Notes: generated by a model from the letters alone, not told the origin. A stretch of 64,000 nucleotides of DNA from Deinococcus taeanensis (GCF_020229735.1 NZ_CP083455.1:1267001-1331000); one strand, 5' to 3'; shown: positions 28,704-38,498, counted from the first letter of the stretch. Numbers and translations: made by a program.

Positions 28704-30119
28704 TCAACCGGCGGGGAAGCGCACGCCGCCCAGCTGGCGGTTCAGGTGCGCGGCCAGCGACAGCAGCCGGCCGTCCCCGCCCGCCGGGGCGACCAGCAGC
28801 ACGCCGCCGGGAACCGGCTCACCCTCCACAGTGACTGGCAGGGCCAGGCTGGGATACCCGGCTTTGGCCGCCAGCGCGGCGCCGTGAATACCGGGGAACA
28901 CGACCACGTCCAGGCCCTGAGCGAACAGCGGATCGAAGCCGCGCGTGCGGGTCAGGTCCAGGTCCTTCTGCCGTGCCTGACGGTACGCGGCCTCGCTGAA
29001 GTCGCCGCGGGTGCCCTGGGCCGCGTGCAGGAGGGTCTGTCCGTAGCGCAGGAACCGTTCGGGGTCCGTGTCGTTCGCGGTGATGACGTCCGCCAGGGAC
29101 CGCGGGCCATTCGTGACCCCCTGAAGGTAGGCGTTCAGGTCTCCCTTGAACTCGTACACCAGGACGTCCAGCGCCCAGCCGCGCGCGTTGAGTTCAGCGC
29201 GGGACGGGAAGGTCAGGTCGTGGAGGGTGGCGTTCAGGTCCAGGAGGGTGGCGGTGACGCGGTCCAGGGCGCGGGCCGAGACGGAGCTCACGTTCGCCTC
29301 GTCGCGGATCACGCCGATCAAGGCGCCGCGCGCCGCGTCGGGCATCACGGTCAGGTCCGGGACCGGCAGGCGGCGGCTGGCTTCATCGTGCTCGTCCGGA
29401 CCGGCAATCACGCTGAGGATCAGCGCGGCGTCACGGGCGCTGCGGGTGATCGGCCCGGCGGTGTCCTGGCTGTGGCTGATCGGCACGATGCCGGTGCGGG
29501 GCACGAGCCCCAGTGTGGGTTTCAGGCCCAGCATGCCGTTCTGATGCGCGGGGCTCACGATGCTGCCGCTGGTTTCCGTGCCGATCGCGGCGGCGCACAG
29601 ACGCGCGGCGACGCCCACGCCGCTGCCGCTGGAACTGCCGCCCGTATCGAGCGTGTCCCCCCAGGGGTTCACGGTCTGCCCGCCGGCGCTGGAGTAGCCG
29701 TTCGTCATGCCCAGCGTCATGAAGTTCGCCCATTCGGTCATGTTGGCCTTGCCGAGAATCACCGCGCCCGCGGCGCGCAGCCGCGCCACGAGGGGCGCGT
29801 CCTGCGCGGGCACGTGAGCGGCCAGCAGGGCGCTGCCGGCCGTGGTGGGCAGGCCGGCCACGTCAATGTTGTCCTTGATCAGCATGGGCACGCCGTGCAG
29901 GACGCCGCGGCGGCTCTCCGGCACGCCGTCCAGGCGGTCAGCGTCGGCCTGCGCGTCCGGGTTCACGGTGATCACGGCCCGCAGGTGGGGGTTCAGGCCG
30001 ACCAGGCGGGCGAGGTACGTGCGGGTGACCTCACTGCACGTCAGGTCGCCGCGGCGGGTGGCGGCGGCCAGGGTCACGGCGTCCAGGTCAAGGATCGGGT
30101 CAGGAATGGGCAGGGTCAC
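28704..30119 (-). CDS. Amidase (amidase-signature family)
   Basis: 471 residues. The Ser-cisSer-Lys triad is visible: Lys in [12 protein letters not shown], the cis-Ser in [15 protein letters not shown] and the nucleophile Ser in ETSGSIVSP. The glycine-rich signature is complete. It is closer to peptide amidases and plant/bacterial amidases than to GatA, since it lacks the tRNA-binding features and GatB/GatC are absent nearby. No signal peptide. Divergent from pheA. Confidence 0.9.
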   Translation of the reverse strand: MTLPIPDPILDLDAVTLAAATRRGDLTCSEVTRTYLARLVGLNPHLRAVITVNPDAQADADRLDGVPESRRGVLHGVPMLIKDNIDVAGLPTTAGSALLAAHVPAQDAPLVARLRAAGAVILGKANMTEWANFMTLGMTNGYSSAGGQTVNPWGDTLDTGGSSSGSGVGVAARLCAAAIGTETSGSIVSPAHQNGMLGLKPTLGLVPRTGIVPISHSQDTAGPITRSARDAALILSVIAGPDEHDEASRRLPVPDLTVMPDAARGALIGVIRDEANVSSVSARALDRVTATLLDLNATLHDLTFPSRAELNARGWALDVLVYEFKGDLNAYLQGVTNGPRSLADVITANDTDPERFLRYGQTLLHAAQGTRGDFSEAAYRQARQKDLDLTRTRGFDPLFAQGLDVVVFPGIHGAALAAKAGYPSLALPVTVEGEPVPGGVLLVAPAGGDGRLLSLAAHLNRQLGGVRFPAG

Positions 30120-30187
30120 CCCTTCACTCTACGCACGTCTATGCCCGGCCGGGCCGGGCCGGGACGCGGTGCGCTAGCGTTTCGGGC

Positions 30188-31024
30188 ATGAGTGACGCCC
30201 CTGCCATCACCGCCTTCCAGGGCAATCCCGGCTCGTACGGCGAGATTGCCGCCCTGAACGCCGTGCCCGGCACCACCGACTCGCGCGGCTACCCCACCTT
30301 TCATGAGGTGGCGCGCGCCGTGGAGACCGGCGAGGCGGCCTACGGGGTGCTGCCCGTGGAGAACAGCCTGATGGGCGCGATTCACCAGAGCATTGACCTG
30401 CTCAGCGAAACGGACCTGCATGTGATCGGGGAGGTGGTGGTGCGCGTCAGTCACTGCCTGATGGCGCTGCCCGGCGTGGACATCAGCGAGATCCGGCGCG
30501 TGGCAAGCCAGCAGCCGGCCCTGGATCAGTGCACGAACCTGATCCGGCAGCACGGCTGGCAGCCGGTCGCGGCGCACGACACGGCCGGCAGCGCGAAGAA
30601 CCTCGCGGCCAGTGGGGAACGGGACCTCGCCGCGATCGCCAGCGCGCGCGCCGCTGAGCTGTACGGCCTGAACATCCTGCAGCGGGAAATTGAGGACGAG
30701 CCGTTCAACTTCACGCGGTTCATGATTCTTGCGCGGCATGAACCTGCGTCCAGTGACGCTCCGCACAAGACCAGCCTGGTGTTCGCGGTGCGGCACACGC
30801 CGGGCTTCCTGGTCGAAACCCTGAATGAGCTGCGCGGACTGAACCTCTCGCGCATTGAGAGCCGCCCGCGCCGCGACCGCGCGTGGAGTTACCTGATGTA
30901 CGTGGACATCGAAGGCAACGCCCGCGACCCGCAGGTGGCGCAGGCCCTGGCCGGCGTGCTGCGCAAGGCGAGTTACGCGAAGATCATCGGGTCGTACCCG
31001 GTGGCGAGCGGCACGGTCGGCTGA
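30188..31024 (+). CDS. pheA: Prephenate dehydratase
   Basis: 278-residue monofunctional enzyme converting prephenate to phenylpyruvate in phenylalanine synthesis. The catalytic domain shows [33 protein letters not shown] and the FNFTRFMIL version of the usual N(K)TRF motif. The C-terminal ACT domain has [50 protein letters not shown], including the ESRP phenylalanine-binding motif, so feedback inhibition is expected. TAGCGT lies 7 bases before the start (leaderless). Confidence 0.95.
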   Translation: MSDAPAITAFQGNPGSYGEIAALNAVPGTTDSRGYPTFHEVARAVETGEAAYGVLPVENSLMGAIHQSIDLLSETDLHVIGEVVVRVSHCLMALPGVDISEIRRVASQQPALDQCTNLIRQHGWQPVAAHDTAGSAKNLAASGERDLAAIASARAAELYGLNILQREIEDEPFNFTRFMILARHEPASSDAPHKTSLVFAVRHTPGFLVETLNELRGLNLSRIESRPRRDRAWSYLMYVDIEGNARDPQVAQALAGVLRKASYAKIIGSYPVASGTVG

Positions 31025-31074
31025 CCCGCCCAGGTGGGTGCACCCGGAGGCCCTGGCTGTGACACCATAGCCGG

Positions 31075-31917
31075 GTGAACTGGCGCCGGGCCCTGCTGTC
31101 TCCACCCGCCTGCCGTGACCTTCCCCGGTTAAAGCGGGCGGTGCAGGGGCGCACGGTGCTGGTCACCGGCGCGTCCTCCGGCATTGGCGCTGCCACCGCC
31201 TGCCAGCTGGGCCGGGCGGGCGCGACCGTGCTGCTGCTCGCCCGGCGTGACGCCGCTCTCCAGGAGGTCGCCGCGCGAATTGAAGCGGCCGGTGGGCGCG
31301 CGGTGGTGATGCCGGCGGACCTCTCGGATCCGGCGCAGGTGCAGGCCGTAGCGGCCCGGCTGCTGAGCGAGTTCCCGGCGCTGCACGCGGTGATCAGCAG
31401 CGCGGGACGGTCCGTCCGCCGCCGGGCGCAGGACGGCGCAGCGCGCAGGGACCTGGAGCGCCTGCTCGCGGTGAACTTCAGCGGACCGGCCGCGCTGCTT
31501 CTCGCGCTGCGGCCCGCCCTGGAAAGCGGCCGGGCGGTCATCGTGAATGTCTCCAGCGTCTCAGCCCGGCACGTGGGCGCACCGCGCTGGGCGGCGTACC
31601 AGGGCAGCAAGGCGGGCTTCGACCTGTGGCTTCAGGCCGCCGCAGCCGAGTGGTCCGGCGTGCGCGCCGCGAGCGTGTACCTGCCGCTGGTTCGCACGCC
31701 CATGGTCGCGCCCACCCAGGCGTACCGGTACCTGCCGGCCCTGAGTGCCGACGAGGCGGCGCAGGCGGTCACACTGCCACTCGTGAGTCCGGTGGTGCGC
31801 GTCGCGCCGTGGTGGCTGGGCGCCGTGGAGGTGGCCGGCCTGATTGCCCCGGGCGCCCTGGCGCGGGCACTCCGGCACCTGGAAGCGACCGAGGTCCGGT
31901 GGGCGGCCCGGCGGTGA
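31075..31917 (+). CDS. Short-chain dehydrogenase/reductase
   Basis: 280 residues, GTG start at 31075. The cofactor loop is VTGASSGIGAATA (T-G-x3-G-x-G), with SSAGRSV (NAG-equivalent), NVSSVSA and the catalytic Tyr/Lys in YQGSKAGF. The C-terminus is hydrophobic. The stop overlaps the start of the acyl-adenylate ligase gene by 4 bases, so the two form a unit, perhaps in lipid or polyketide-like metabolism. Confidence 0.88.
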   Translation: MNWRRALLSPPACRDLPRLKRAVQGRTVLVTGASSGIGAATACQLGRAGATVLLLARRDAALQEVAARIEAAGGRAVVMPADLSDPAQVQAVAARLLSEFPALHAVISSAGRSVRRRAQDGAARRDLERLLAVNFSGPAALLLALRPALESGRAVIVNVSSVSARHVGAPRWAAYQGSKAGFDLWLQAAAAEWSGVRAASVYLPLVRTPMVAPTQAYRYLPALSADEAAQAVTLPLVSPVVRVAPWWLGAVEVAGLIAPGALARALRHLEATEVRWAARR

Positions 31918-33315
31918 AGGTCGGGGTCGTGCGTGCGTCCGCGAGCGCGCTGCCTGGCAGGGCGCCCCTGCCCCCTCTGGGCGGTCTGATCGGGGCGGTC
32001 CTGCGCCATGGCCCGACCCTCGCCGGTACGGTCGCCTGGCACGCAGGGCGCCGCCCGGAGCAGCTGGCGCTGTGCGACGGGCACACGAGGCTCACGTACC
32101 GGCAATTGCACCACCGGGTGCAGGAGCGGGTGGCGGCTCTGGCACCATGGGTGCGCGCCGGCTGGTCCGTAGGCCTGCCCCCCGGTGAGGGCACTTCCTA
32201 CGTGGTGACGTTGCTGGCCGCGCTGCGTCTGGGTCTGCAGGTGACGCTGCTTCCGCCCGGCCTGGACACACCCGGCACGCAGGAGCACCTGCGGCTGCGC
32301 CTCATCCTGCGTGCGGAGGAAGGCGAAATGCCCGCGCCGGCCGTCCGGTTCGGGCCGCGCGCCGGCCGGGTCCGGCTTCTGAGCTCGGGCAGCACGGGCG
32401 CGCCGAAACCCGTGCGGCCGGACGTGGGCGTGCTGAGCGCCCTCCGGGTGTCACGCACCCTGGTGAGGGCACTGGGTGTCCGGGCCGGCGTGCCGGTGCT
32501 GCTGCCCCTGCCCCTGTGGCACGGCCATGGGCTGGCCACCCTGGCCCTGAGTCTGGGGCTGGGCAGCCCGCTGTACCTGCGGCCTGACGCCCGGCCGGAC
32601 ACGCTGTGGCAGGTGCTGGCGCAGGAACAGATTGAGGTGCCTGTCCTCGTGCCGACGATCCTGCACCGCCTGCTGGCTCTTTCAGGCAAGGCGCCGGTGC
32701 TGCGGAGCGTGGTGTGCGGTTCTGCGCCGCTGGACCCTGATCTGGCCTGCCGTGCGGCGCAGCGGCTGGGGAGCGTGCTGTTCAATCTGTATGGCACCAC
32801 GGAACCGGGCCTCATCACGCTGGCGGGTCCGCAGGATCTGCGGGCCTCACCGGACGTTGTGAGGCGGCCTCTGCCCGGGGTGCGTGTCCGGGTGGCTGCC
32901 GACGGGCAGGTGCTCGTGCGGGGTTCCCGGGGGTGGCGGCCGTCCGGCGATCTGGGTCAGCTGGACGCCGGGGGGGCACCTGCGTCTGCTTGGCCGCGCG
33001 GACGCCCGCATGGTGATCGGCGGGGAGAAGGTATGGCCCGCGCAGATGGAGAGCGTCATCGCGGCGCTGCCGGGCGTGCGGGCCTGCGTGGTTCTGCCGG
33101 TTGCGTCCCTGGAGTACGGGCAGGCACCGGTGGCGTTTGTGGAGTCGGACCGCCCGGAGCAGGAGTTGCGAGGGGCGCTGGACGCGCGGCTGCCCCGCCG
33201 GCTTCGCCCGGCGCAGTGGGTGGTCTGCCCGGAGCTGCCGCGAACGGTGGCCGGAAAGCTGGCGCGGGCGGCTCTGCGTGACTTGCTTGAGGCGGAACCG
33301 GCCCTGAGCCAATGA
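31914..33315 (+). pseudogene. AMP-forming acyl/aryl-CoA ligase with a +1 frameshift in a G7 run
   Basis: ANL-superfamily adenylate-forming enzyme. From GTG 31914 the frame encodes the N-terminal domain with the P-loop LSSGSTGAPKPV, PLWHGHG, VVCGSAPL, NLYGTTEPG and up to SGDLGQLDAG. At seven consecutive G residues (32970-32976) the frame is lost; one base fewer would restore GQLDAGGHLRLLGRADARMVIGGEKVWPAQME and the whole C-terminal domain with the catalytic Lys region RTVAGKLAR, which is intact in the next frame. Because both halves are otherwise well preserved, the break is recent, a sequencing slip, or a slippage-controlled switch. It overlaps the SDR gene. Confidence 0.8.
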
Positions 33316-33319
33316 GAAA

Positions 33320-33340
33320 CACGCCCCGGGTGAGGGCGTG
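33320..33340. terminator. Hairpin between the ligase and sodA
   Basis: CACGCCC and GGGCGTG form a 7-bp stem with a 7-base loop between convergent genes. Confidence 0.5.
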
Positions 33341-33358
33341 CGGGGTGGTCCCAGCGGG

Positions 33359-33982
33359 TTACTGCGCGGCGGCGTAGCGGCGTGCAACCTCGTCCCAATT
33401 CACGACGTTCCAGAACGCCTTGAGGTAGTCGGGACGCTTGTTCTGGTAGTTCAGGTAGTACGCGTGCTCCCACACGTCCACGCCCAGGAGGGGCGTGCCA
33501 CTGACGCCGGCCACGGCGTCGCCCATCAGGGGGTTGTCCTGGTTGGCGGTGCTGACCACGGCCAGCTGTCCGCCCTTCACGACGAGCCAGGCCCAGCCGC
33601 TGCCGAAGCGGGTCTTGGCGGCGTCCTCGAACTTCTCCTTGAACGCTTCGAAGGACCCAAAGGCGGCGGTGATCGCGGCGGCGAGGTCACCGCTGGGCTG
33701 ACCGGCGCCCTGGGGGCCCATGACCTGCCAGAACAGGCTGTGGTTGGCGTGACCGCCGGCATTGTTGCGCAGCACGTTCTTCTTGTCGGCCGGCACGCGG
33801 TCGAGGTTGCCGATCAGCTCTTCAACGCTCATGCTGGCGAACTCGGTGCCTTCGAGCGCCTTGTTGGCGTTGTCCACGTAGGTCTGGTGGTGCTTGGTGT
33901 GGTGGATCTCCATGGTGCGCGCGTCAATGTGGGGTTCGAGGGCGTCGTAGGCGTAGGGCAGCGTGGGCAGTTCGTAGGCCAT
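33359..33982 (-). CDS. sodA: Superoxide dismutase (Mn)
   Basis: 207 residues. Metal ligands are the His in [13 protein letters not shown], the His in [11 protein letters not shown], and the Asp and His in [13 protein letters not shown] after LFWQVM and the overall length favour the manganese enzyme. It is a cytoplasmic defence enzyme against superoxide. The start follows AAAGGAG with 8-base spacing. Confidence 0.96.
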   Translation of the reverse strand: MAYELPTLPYAYDALEPHIDARTMEIHHTKHHQTYVDNANKALEGTEFASMSVEELIGNLDRVPADKKNVLRNNAGGHANHSLFWQVMGPQGAGQPSGDLAAAITAAFGSFEAFKEKFEDAAKTRFGSGWAWLVVKGGQLAVVSTANQDNPLMGDAVAGVSGTPLLGVDVWEHAYYLNYQNKRPDYLKAFWNVVNWDEVARRYAAAQ

Positions 33983-34143
33983 GGTGAAGCTCCTTTCAGG
34001 GCGGGGTGCGCGGCACGGCGCCGCGCGGCATTCCCCGCTTAACCGCTGAGTATCTTACGCGTCCGGGCGCGCGCTGTGCAGACCGGCCCGGACTTTAATT
34101 CATCTTCATGTCGGCGGCCGGGTCAGGTCCACACAAAATGGAC

Positions 34144-34149
34144 TAGCAT
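34144..34149 (+). promoter_or_regulatory. Leaderless -10 box of the ClC gene
   Basis: TAGCAT, 8 bases before the ATG at 34158, no Shine-Dalgarno sequence. Confidence 0.4.
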
Positions 34150-34157
34150 GGGCGGCA

Positions 34158-35801
34158 ATGCGTTCCCCGTTGCCCCGCGCCGTGCTCAACCGACTGGAAA
34201 CCGGACGGCTGGTGGTACTGAGCGTGCTGCTGGGCGCACTTGTGGGGGGCCTGTGCATTGTGCTGCGCCTCACGCTGGACGTGCTGATCACGTTCGGCGC
34301 GCGCCTCACGGATTACGCGCCGCCCGGCACGACTGGCGAGGGGGGGCTGATGATGGCGTTCGGTGCGCTGGCCCACTGGAGCCTGATCAGTCTGCCGGTG
34401 ATCGGCGCGGCGTGCGCGGTCCTGATTCCCGCAGCGCACGGCGATCCGCTGACGCAGCTGGTGCGCGGCTACCACGCCCGCGGGCAGTGGACGCCAGTGC
34501 CGGCGCAGCTGCGCACGCTGGGGGCCACGCTTCTGGGCAACGCCGCCGGACTGATGATCGGGCGGGACTCGGCGTTCACGATGACCGGTCAGCTCGGCGC
34601 CCGCCTGATGCAGCGCGTGACGAGGCTGGACGCCGTGGAACTGAGGACCCTCACCCTGGCCGGCGCCGCGGCGGGCCTGGGCGCGGTGCTGCACGCGCCC
34701 CTGGCGGCCGCCGTGCTCATCGCCGAGGTGCTGTACCGCCGCTTCGAGTTCGAGTTCGAAATTGTGATGCCGTGTCTGCTGGCAGCGGTGGCCGGGACCG
34801 CCGTGTACGGCCTGGCCTTCGGGTTCACGCCCCTGCTCACCTTCCCGGACGTGCAGGTGCCGGCAGGCGCGCAGCTGCCGGCGTTCCTGGGCGTGGCGCT
34901 CACGGCGACGCTGCTGGGCAGCCTGGTGCTGCTGGGACGGTCCGTCCTGGCCGACGGGGCCCTGACCGGCTGGGTGCGCGCGGCGTACGGCGCGGCGTTC
35001 GGTCTGGCAACAGCGGCGGTCGCCACGCTGGTCACCCCCGCCGTGCTGGGCGACGGGAGCGGCTGGGTGCAGCTGAGTGCGGCCGGCTTCGTCGGCGCCG
35101 AGGGGGCCGGCCAGGCGGCGTGGCGCTGGGTGCTTCTGGCGCTGGGCATGCACGTGGCCTTCGGAGGGGGGGTGCTGCCGTCTGTAGGCGTTGGTGGCCT
35201 GCTGGGCGCGGGGCTGGGCAGTCTGATGGGCGTGGATACCGCCGTGGCGACGATGGTGGGCGCCGCCGCGTTCCTGACGGTGACGCTGAACGTGCCTCTG
35301 GCCGCCACCCTCCTCACCGTCACGTGGGGCGGTGAGGCCCTGCTGCCCGTCACGTTGGCCGCAAGCGGACTGGCGCACCTGCTGAGCGGCACACGCGGCG
35401 TCGTGCCGGCGCAGGTGCAGGGGCGGCGGGACAGCGGTGTGCATGCCAGCAGCCCGGGGTGGCTGCCGGATACCGTGCGGTTCATTCCGCGGCGCGTGGC
35501 GGATTCTCCGGCTGTGCCGTTCGATGCGCCGGGCGAGCCGCCCCTGGATGCGGACGTGCTGCCCAGCCCGACGAACGAGCGTGAACTGTACCGCCGCGTC
35601 GTGCCGCCCAGCTGGCGCGGCGCGCGCCTGGGTGTGGTGACCCTGCCGCCGGGCGTGGATATCGTCGGCGTGGTCCGGGACGGTGCGGTCCGGCTGCCGC
35701 GGCCCGAGTACCGGCTGACCGCGAGTGACGAACTCGTCTTCTTGGCCCGGCCGGACGCGTACACCGCTCTGGAAGGGGTGTTGCGCCTGCCGGGCGCCTG
35801 A
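34158..35801 (+). CDS. ClC-family chloride channel/antiporter with degenerate selectivity motifs
   Basis: 547 residues. About ten hydrophobic segments with the internal ClC repeat, then a C-terminal cytoplasmic TrkA-C-like domain (about 460-547, ending SDELVFLARPDAYTALEGVLRL). The canonical motif GREGP reads GRDSA (in LMIGRDSAFTMTGQLGARLM), so the gating Glu is Asp; the GSGIP motif is replaced by AHGDPLTQL. GGGVLPSVGVGGLLGAG corresponds to the third signature. Anion transport may therefore differ from textbook ClC proteins. TAGCAT lies 8 bases before the start (leaderless). Confidence 0.82.
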   Translation: MRSPLPRAVLNRLETGRLVVLSVLLGALVGGLCIVLRLTLDVLITFGARLTDYAPPGTTGEGGLMMAFGALAHWSLISLPVIGAACAVLIPAAHGDPLTQLVRGYHARGQWTPVPAQLRTLGATLLGNAAGLMIGRDSAFTMTGQLGARLMQRVTRLDAVELRTLTLAGAAAGLGAVLHAPLAAAVLIAEVLYRRFEFEFEIVMPCLLAAVAGTAVYGLAFGFTPLLTFPDVQVPAGAQLPAFLGVALTATLLGSLVLLGRSVLADGALTGWVRAAYGAAFGLATAAVATLVTPAVLGDGSGWVQLSAAGFVGAEGAGQAAWRWVLLALGMHVAFGGGVLPSVGVGGLLGAGLGSLMGVDTAVATMVGAAAFLTVTLNVPLAATLLTVTWGGEALLPVTLAASGLAHLLSGTRGVVPAQVQGRRDSGVHASSPGWLPDTVRFIPRRVADSPAVPFDAPGEPPLDADVLPSPTNERELYRRVVPPSWRGARLGVVTLPPGVDIVGVVRDGAVRLPRPEYRLTASDELVFLARPDAYTALEGVLRLPGA

Positions 35802-35816
35802 CCGGAACCCAGAGGG

Positions 35817-35993
35817 TCAGCGCTGTTCGCGCAGCCCGCGCAGCAGCCGGAAACCCAGTGCGTCCAGCAGCACGAGCGTGACGAGGCTCGACAGGGCGCC
35901 GGGCCATTCACCGCGGCCGAACTGCAGCGCCACGCTGATCAGTCCGCCCACATTTACGCACATCAGGATCAGCACCAGCAGGCCGATCAGCAT
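35817..35993 (-). CDS. Small two-helix membrane protein
   Basis: 58 residues: a hydrophobic segment LIGLLVLILMCVNVGGLISVAL, a short loop, a second one ALSSLVTLVLLDALGF, and a basic tail RLLRGLREQR. The ATG at 35993 has GGAG 7 bases upstream; a longer start at 36065 would collide with the divergent lipoprotein start and has no ribosome site. Function unknown. Confidence 0.6.
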   Translation of the reverse strand: MLIGLLVLILMCVNVGGLISVALQFGRGEWPGALSSLVTLVLLDALGFRLLRGLREQR

Positions 35994-36063
35994 TCGCGGA
36001 CTCCGGAACGGGAAGGTGACGGGATGACCATCTCCTCCCCACTGTAAGGGCAGACTGTGAGAC

Positions 36064-36765
36064 ATGCTCCGCCGTGCGTTCCCCGTCCTGCCTGCGCTGC
36101 TGCTGTGCGGTGTGCTGAGCAGCTGCCTGCCGGCCCCGCGTGGACCGGAGCTGTCGGCGCTGAGCGTCACGGCGCCCGGGTCGCCGTGGACTCCGGCGGA
36201 CCTGCTGGACCGCTCGCTGCTGCCCGCGGAGCGCGTGCTGCCGTTGGAAGAAGCAATCCGGCGAGCGCCGGTCGGGAGTGTCATCGTTGCCTGCTGGACG
36301 CGGGGCTCACCGTGGGGGCAGTGCACGCATGTGACCCGCAAAATCGACGAGGCGCACCTGACCGAGGAAACCGGCGCCCTGGGGGTCGGAGCGACCCAGC
36401 GGCCCCTGACGAGCCTGCTCGTGCGGGACCTTGTCCTTGTGCTGGACGTGGGGGTCCGCGGAGTGCATCTGCCGGCCCTCCGGGCCGAGGCGGCCCGCCT
36501 GCAGGGGGCTCCCTATCTGCTGAATGGGCAGGGGAACGCGTTTGACTGCGCGACCTACCAGAACGCCCTTCAGCGCGCGGCGGGCCTGCCGGATGCCGTG
36601 CCGTTCGACACCCGGTGGGGAGCTTACCTGCCGCTGGGGGCGCTGCTGGTGCCCACCACCTCGTTGCTGTGGGCGGGCGTCTCGGCGCGGGTGCGGGTCC
36701 GTGTGCAGCGCAGCCAGGCGGGGTCTCACGGGACCTTATCCGGCTCTTCAGACGGTACGGGGTGA
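36064..36765 (+). CDS. Lipoprotein resembling permuted NlpC/P60 (YiiX-like) enzymes
   Basis: 233 residues. Lipoprotein signal peptide (LPALLLCGVLSSC, Cys at 21). The mature part has GSVIVACWTRGSPWGQCTHVT, a strand followed by a His, and later NGQGNAFDCATYQNALQRAAG, a Cys at the start of a helix. His before Cys in this order is the pattern of circularly permuted papain-like NlpC/P60 proteins. A hydrophobic segment (LPLGALLVPTTSLLWAGVSA) lies near the C-terminus. The enzyme assignment is an inference; the lipoprotein nature is clear. Confidence 0.62.
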   Translation: MLRRAFPVLPALLLCGVLSSCLPAPRGPELSALSVTAPGSPWTPADLLDRSLLPAERVLPLEEAIRRAPVGSVIVACWTRGSPWGQCTHVTRKIDEAHLTEETGALGVGATQRPLTSLLVRDLVLVLDVGVRGVHLPALRAEAARLQGAPYLLNGQGNAFDCATYQNALQRAAGLPDAVPFDTRWGAYLPLGALLVPTTSLLWAGVSARVRVRVQRSQAGSHGTLSGSSDGTG

Positions 36766-36803
36766 CCCAATCGGCCGGGGCCGGTGCATGGCACGGTGTC
36801 GAC

Positions 36804-37295
36804 ATGACTCAGAGCCACGAGGACAGCGTTCGTAAGATCGGGCAGATCATCAAGGGTGTGAAATTCGCGATGCTGACCGTTATCACCGACGACGGGCACC
36901 TGCACGCCCACCCGATGACCACCCAGCAGTTCGAGTTTGACGGTGACCTGTGGTTCATCGGGGGCCGGGACACGGGGCAGGTGGCCGCCATGCGGGCCCG
37001 GCCACAGGTGAATGTCAGTTACAGTCAGCCGGACAAGGGCCTGTACGTCAGTGTGAACGGCACGGCGCAGCTCGTGGAGGACCGCGCAAAACTGGATGAA
37101 CTGTGGAGTGACTTCTATAAGGCGTATTTCCCGGAAGGCAAGGATGACCCGAACGTGCAGCTGATCCGGATTGAGGCGCACGGGGCCGAGTACTGGGAGA
37201 GCGACGGCAAGGTCCGCAACCTGATTCAGCTGGCGCGCGGTCTGGTCACCGGGCAGCATGCCCACCAGGGAGAAAACGAGACTGTGAAACTCTGA
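36804..37295 (+). CDS. Pyridoxamine 5'-phosphate oxidase-like general stress protein
   Basis: 163 residues with the split-barrel flavin-binding fold: VRKIGQIIKGVKFAMLTVITDDGHLHAHPMTTQQFEFDGDLWFIGGRDTGQVAAMRARPQVNVSYS is typical of the general stress protein 26 group. The C-terminal FYKAYFPEGKDDPNVQLIRIEAHGAEYWES is characteristic. Such proteins bind FMN or FAD; the physiological reaction is not known. A perfect 12-bp terminator follows. Confidence 0.85.
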   Translation: MTQSHEDSVRKIGQIIKGVKFAMLTVITDDGHLHAHPMTTQQFEFDGDLWFIGGRDTGQVAAMRARPQVNVSYSQPDKGLYVSVNGTAQLVEDRAKLDELWSDFYKAYFPEGKDDPNVQLIRIEAHGAEYWESDGKVRNLIQLARGLVTGQHAHQGENETVKL

Positions 37296-37319
37296 CGGGC
37301 CGGGCAGATTACAGAGACA

Positions 37320-37348
37320 GCGAGGCGCCCCGAACTGGGGCGCCTCGC
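37320..37348. terminator. Terminator between the stress protein and OmpH genes
   Basis: GCGAGGCGCCCC and GGGGCGCCTCGC, a perfect 12-bp stem with a 5-base loop between convergent genes. Confidence 0.75.
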
Positions 37349-37358
37349 GTTCCTGGAT

Positions 37359-37829
37359 TTACTTCAGGTCTTTCAGGACGGCCTGCGTGAGGTCCACGGC
37401 CGTCTTGTTGGCATACACGACCAGGCTGGTCTGCGCCGCCACGTTCTCGTCGAGCACGATCGTGTACCCGTTGGCTTTAGCCACCTTGGCCACGGACGCA
37501 TTGACTTTGCTGGCCAGGGGTTTGAACGCCGCTTCGATCTGCCTGGTGTACTCGGTGCGGCTGGCGGCGTAGGCCTGCTGCGCCTTGGTGAGCGCGCTCT
37601 TGTCGGCGGCGGTGCCGCGGGCCGCTTTGGCCGCCAGGGTCTGAATGGCGGCCGCCCTGGCTTTCAGGTCAGCTGTGGCCTTGGTGTTCAGGTCGAGGTA
37701 CGTTTTGCTGCCGGCCATGCCCTTCACGACGCTCTGCACGTTCACGATGCCGACGCGGCTGCGGGTCTGCTGGGCGTGCGGAACCGTGGCCAGCAGGGCC
37801 AGGGGAAGAAGAAGAAGTGCTTTGTTCAT
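37359..37829 (-). CDS. OmpH/Skp-family periplasmic protein, second paralogue
   Basis: 156 residues. Signal peptide ending PHAQ, then VGIVNVQSVVKGMAGSKTYLDLNTKA, a long charged coiled coil (about 50-115) and a C-terminal strand region GYTIVLDENVAAQTSLVVYANKTAVDLT. This is the Skp (OmpH) plan, a jellyfish-like trimer that holds unfolded outer-membrane proteins. It is 71 bases downstream of a paralogue of the same size and direction, so the pair may form a mixed chaperone. Confidence 0.82.
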   Translation of the reverse strand: MNKALLLLPLALLATVPHAQQTRSRVGIVNVQSVVKGMAGSKTYLDLNTKATADLKARAAAIQTLAAKAARGTAADKSALTKAQQAYAASRTEYTRQIEAAFKPLASKVNASVAKVAKANGYTIVLDENVAAQTSLVVYANKTAVDLTQAVLKDLK

Positions 37830-37900
37830 GGGGCCTCCAGGCGTGAATGCGGCTGGCCCTGTCCCTGTGGTGGGGGCGCCAGGCCAGCCGTCAGGAGGGG

Positions 37901-38389
37901 TTACTTGATGGCTTTGACGACGGCGTCCGTGATTTCGGCGCTGGTGTCCGCGTAGATCACGAGGCCACTTTTCGCCGCGACGCCCTTGTCCATCACGATG
38001 CTGAAGCCGTTGGCCTTGGCGACGCTGCCGACAGCCGTGTCCACGGCACTTTCGACCGCCGTGATTTTCGGGTCGAGCTGCTTGTCGTATTCCGCGGCTT
38101 TGGCCTGGATGGTTTTCACGAGGGCGTCACGGTTCTGCTTCTCGGCGGCGGAGGCGCTGGCGCCCTTGGCGTCAATGGCCTTGACCTGTTTGTCAAGCGC
38201 GGCAAGTTCGGCGTCGGCCTTGGCCTGAATGGCCTTGATGTCCTTGTCGTTGGGATGCGCGGCGAGGAGTTTGGAGACGTCCACGAAACCCACCTTCTGC
38301 GGGGTGGTCTGGGCGTGCGGGGCTACCATTCCGAGGCCGAACGCGGTTGCGAGGGCCAGAGGTGCGATGACTTTGGAGCTGATCTTCAT
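37901..38389 (-). CDS. OmpH/Skp-family periplasmic protein, first paralogue
   Basis: 162 residues. Signal peptide ending APHAQ, then [37 protein letters not shown], a Lys/Ala/Glu-rich coiled coil and the C-terminal [35 protein letters not shown], the same strand motif as the next gene. Tandem duplication is evident. Role inferred: chaperone for proteins of the S-layered, outer-membrane-like envelope. Confidence 0.84.
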   Translation of the reverse strand: MKISSKVIAPLALATAFGLGMVAPHAQTTPQKVGFVDVSKLLAAHPNDKDIKAIQAKADAELAALDKQVKAIDAKGASASAAEKQNRDALVKTIQAKAAEYDKQLDPKITAVESAVDTAVGSVAKANGFSIVMDKGVAAKSGLVIYADTSAEITDAVVKAIK

Positions 38390-38498
38390 GAGGGGCAAGC
38401 TAGCATGCTCGTTTCTGAGCCGAATGAAGCGTGGTCCATGCGTCACACATCCAGAATCAGCGTCGCGTCAGGGAGCACGGCAGTCTGAACCGATCGCC

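Noticed and set aside
35817..36065. Longer start (36065) for the small membrane protein, sharing CATG with the divergent lipoprotein start
   Set aside because: It would leave no promoter space and has no ribosome site; the internal ATG at 35993 has GGAG at 7-base spacing and begins directly at the hydrophobic segment.
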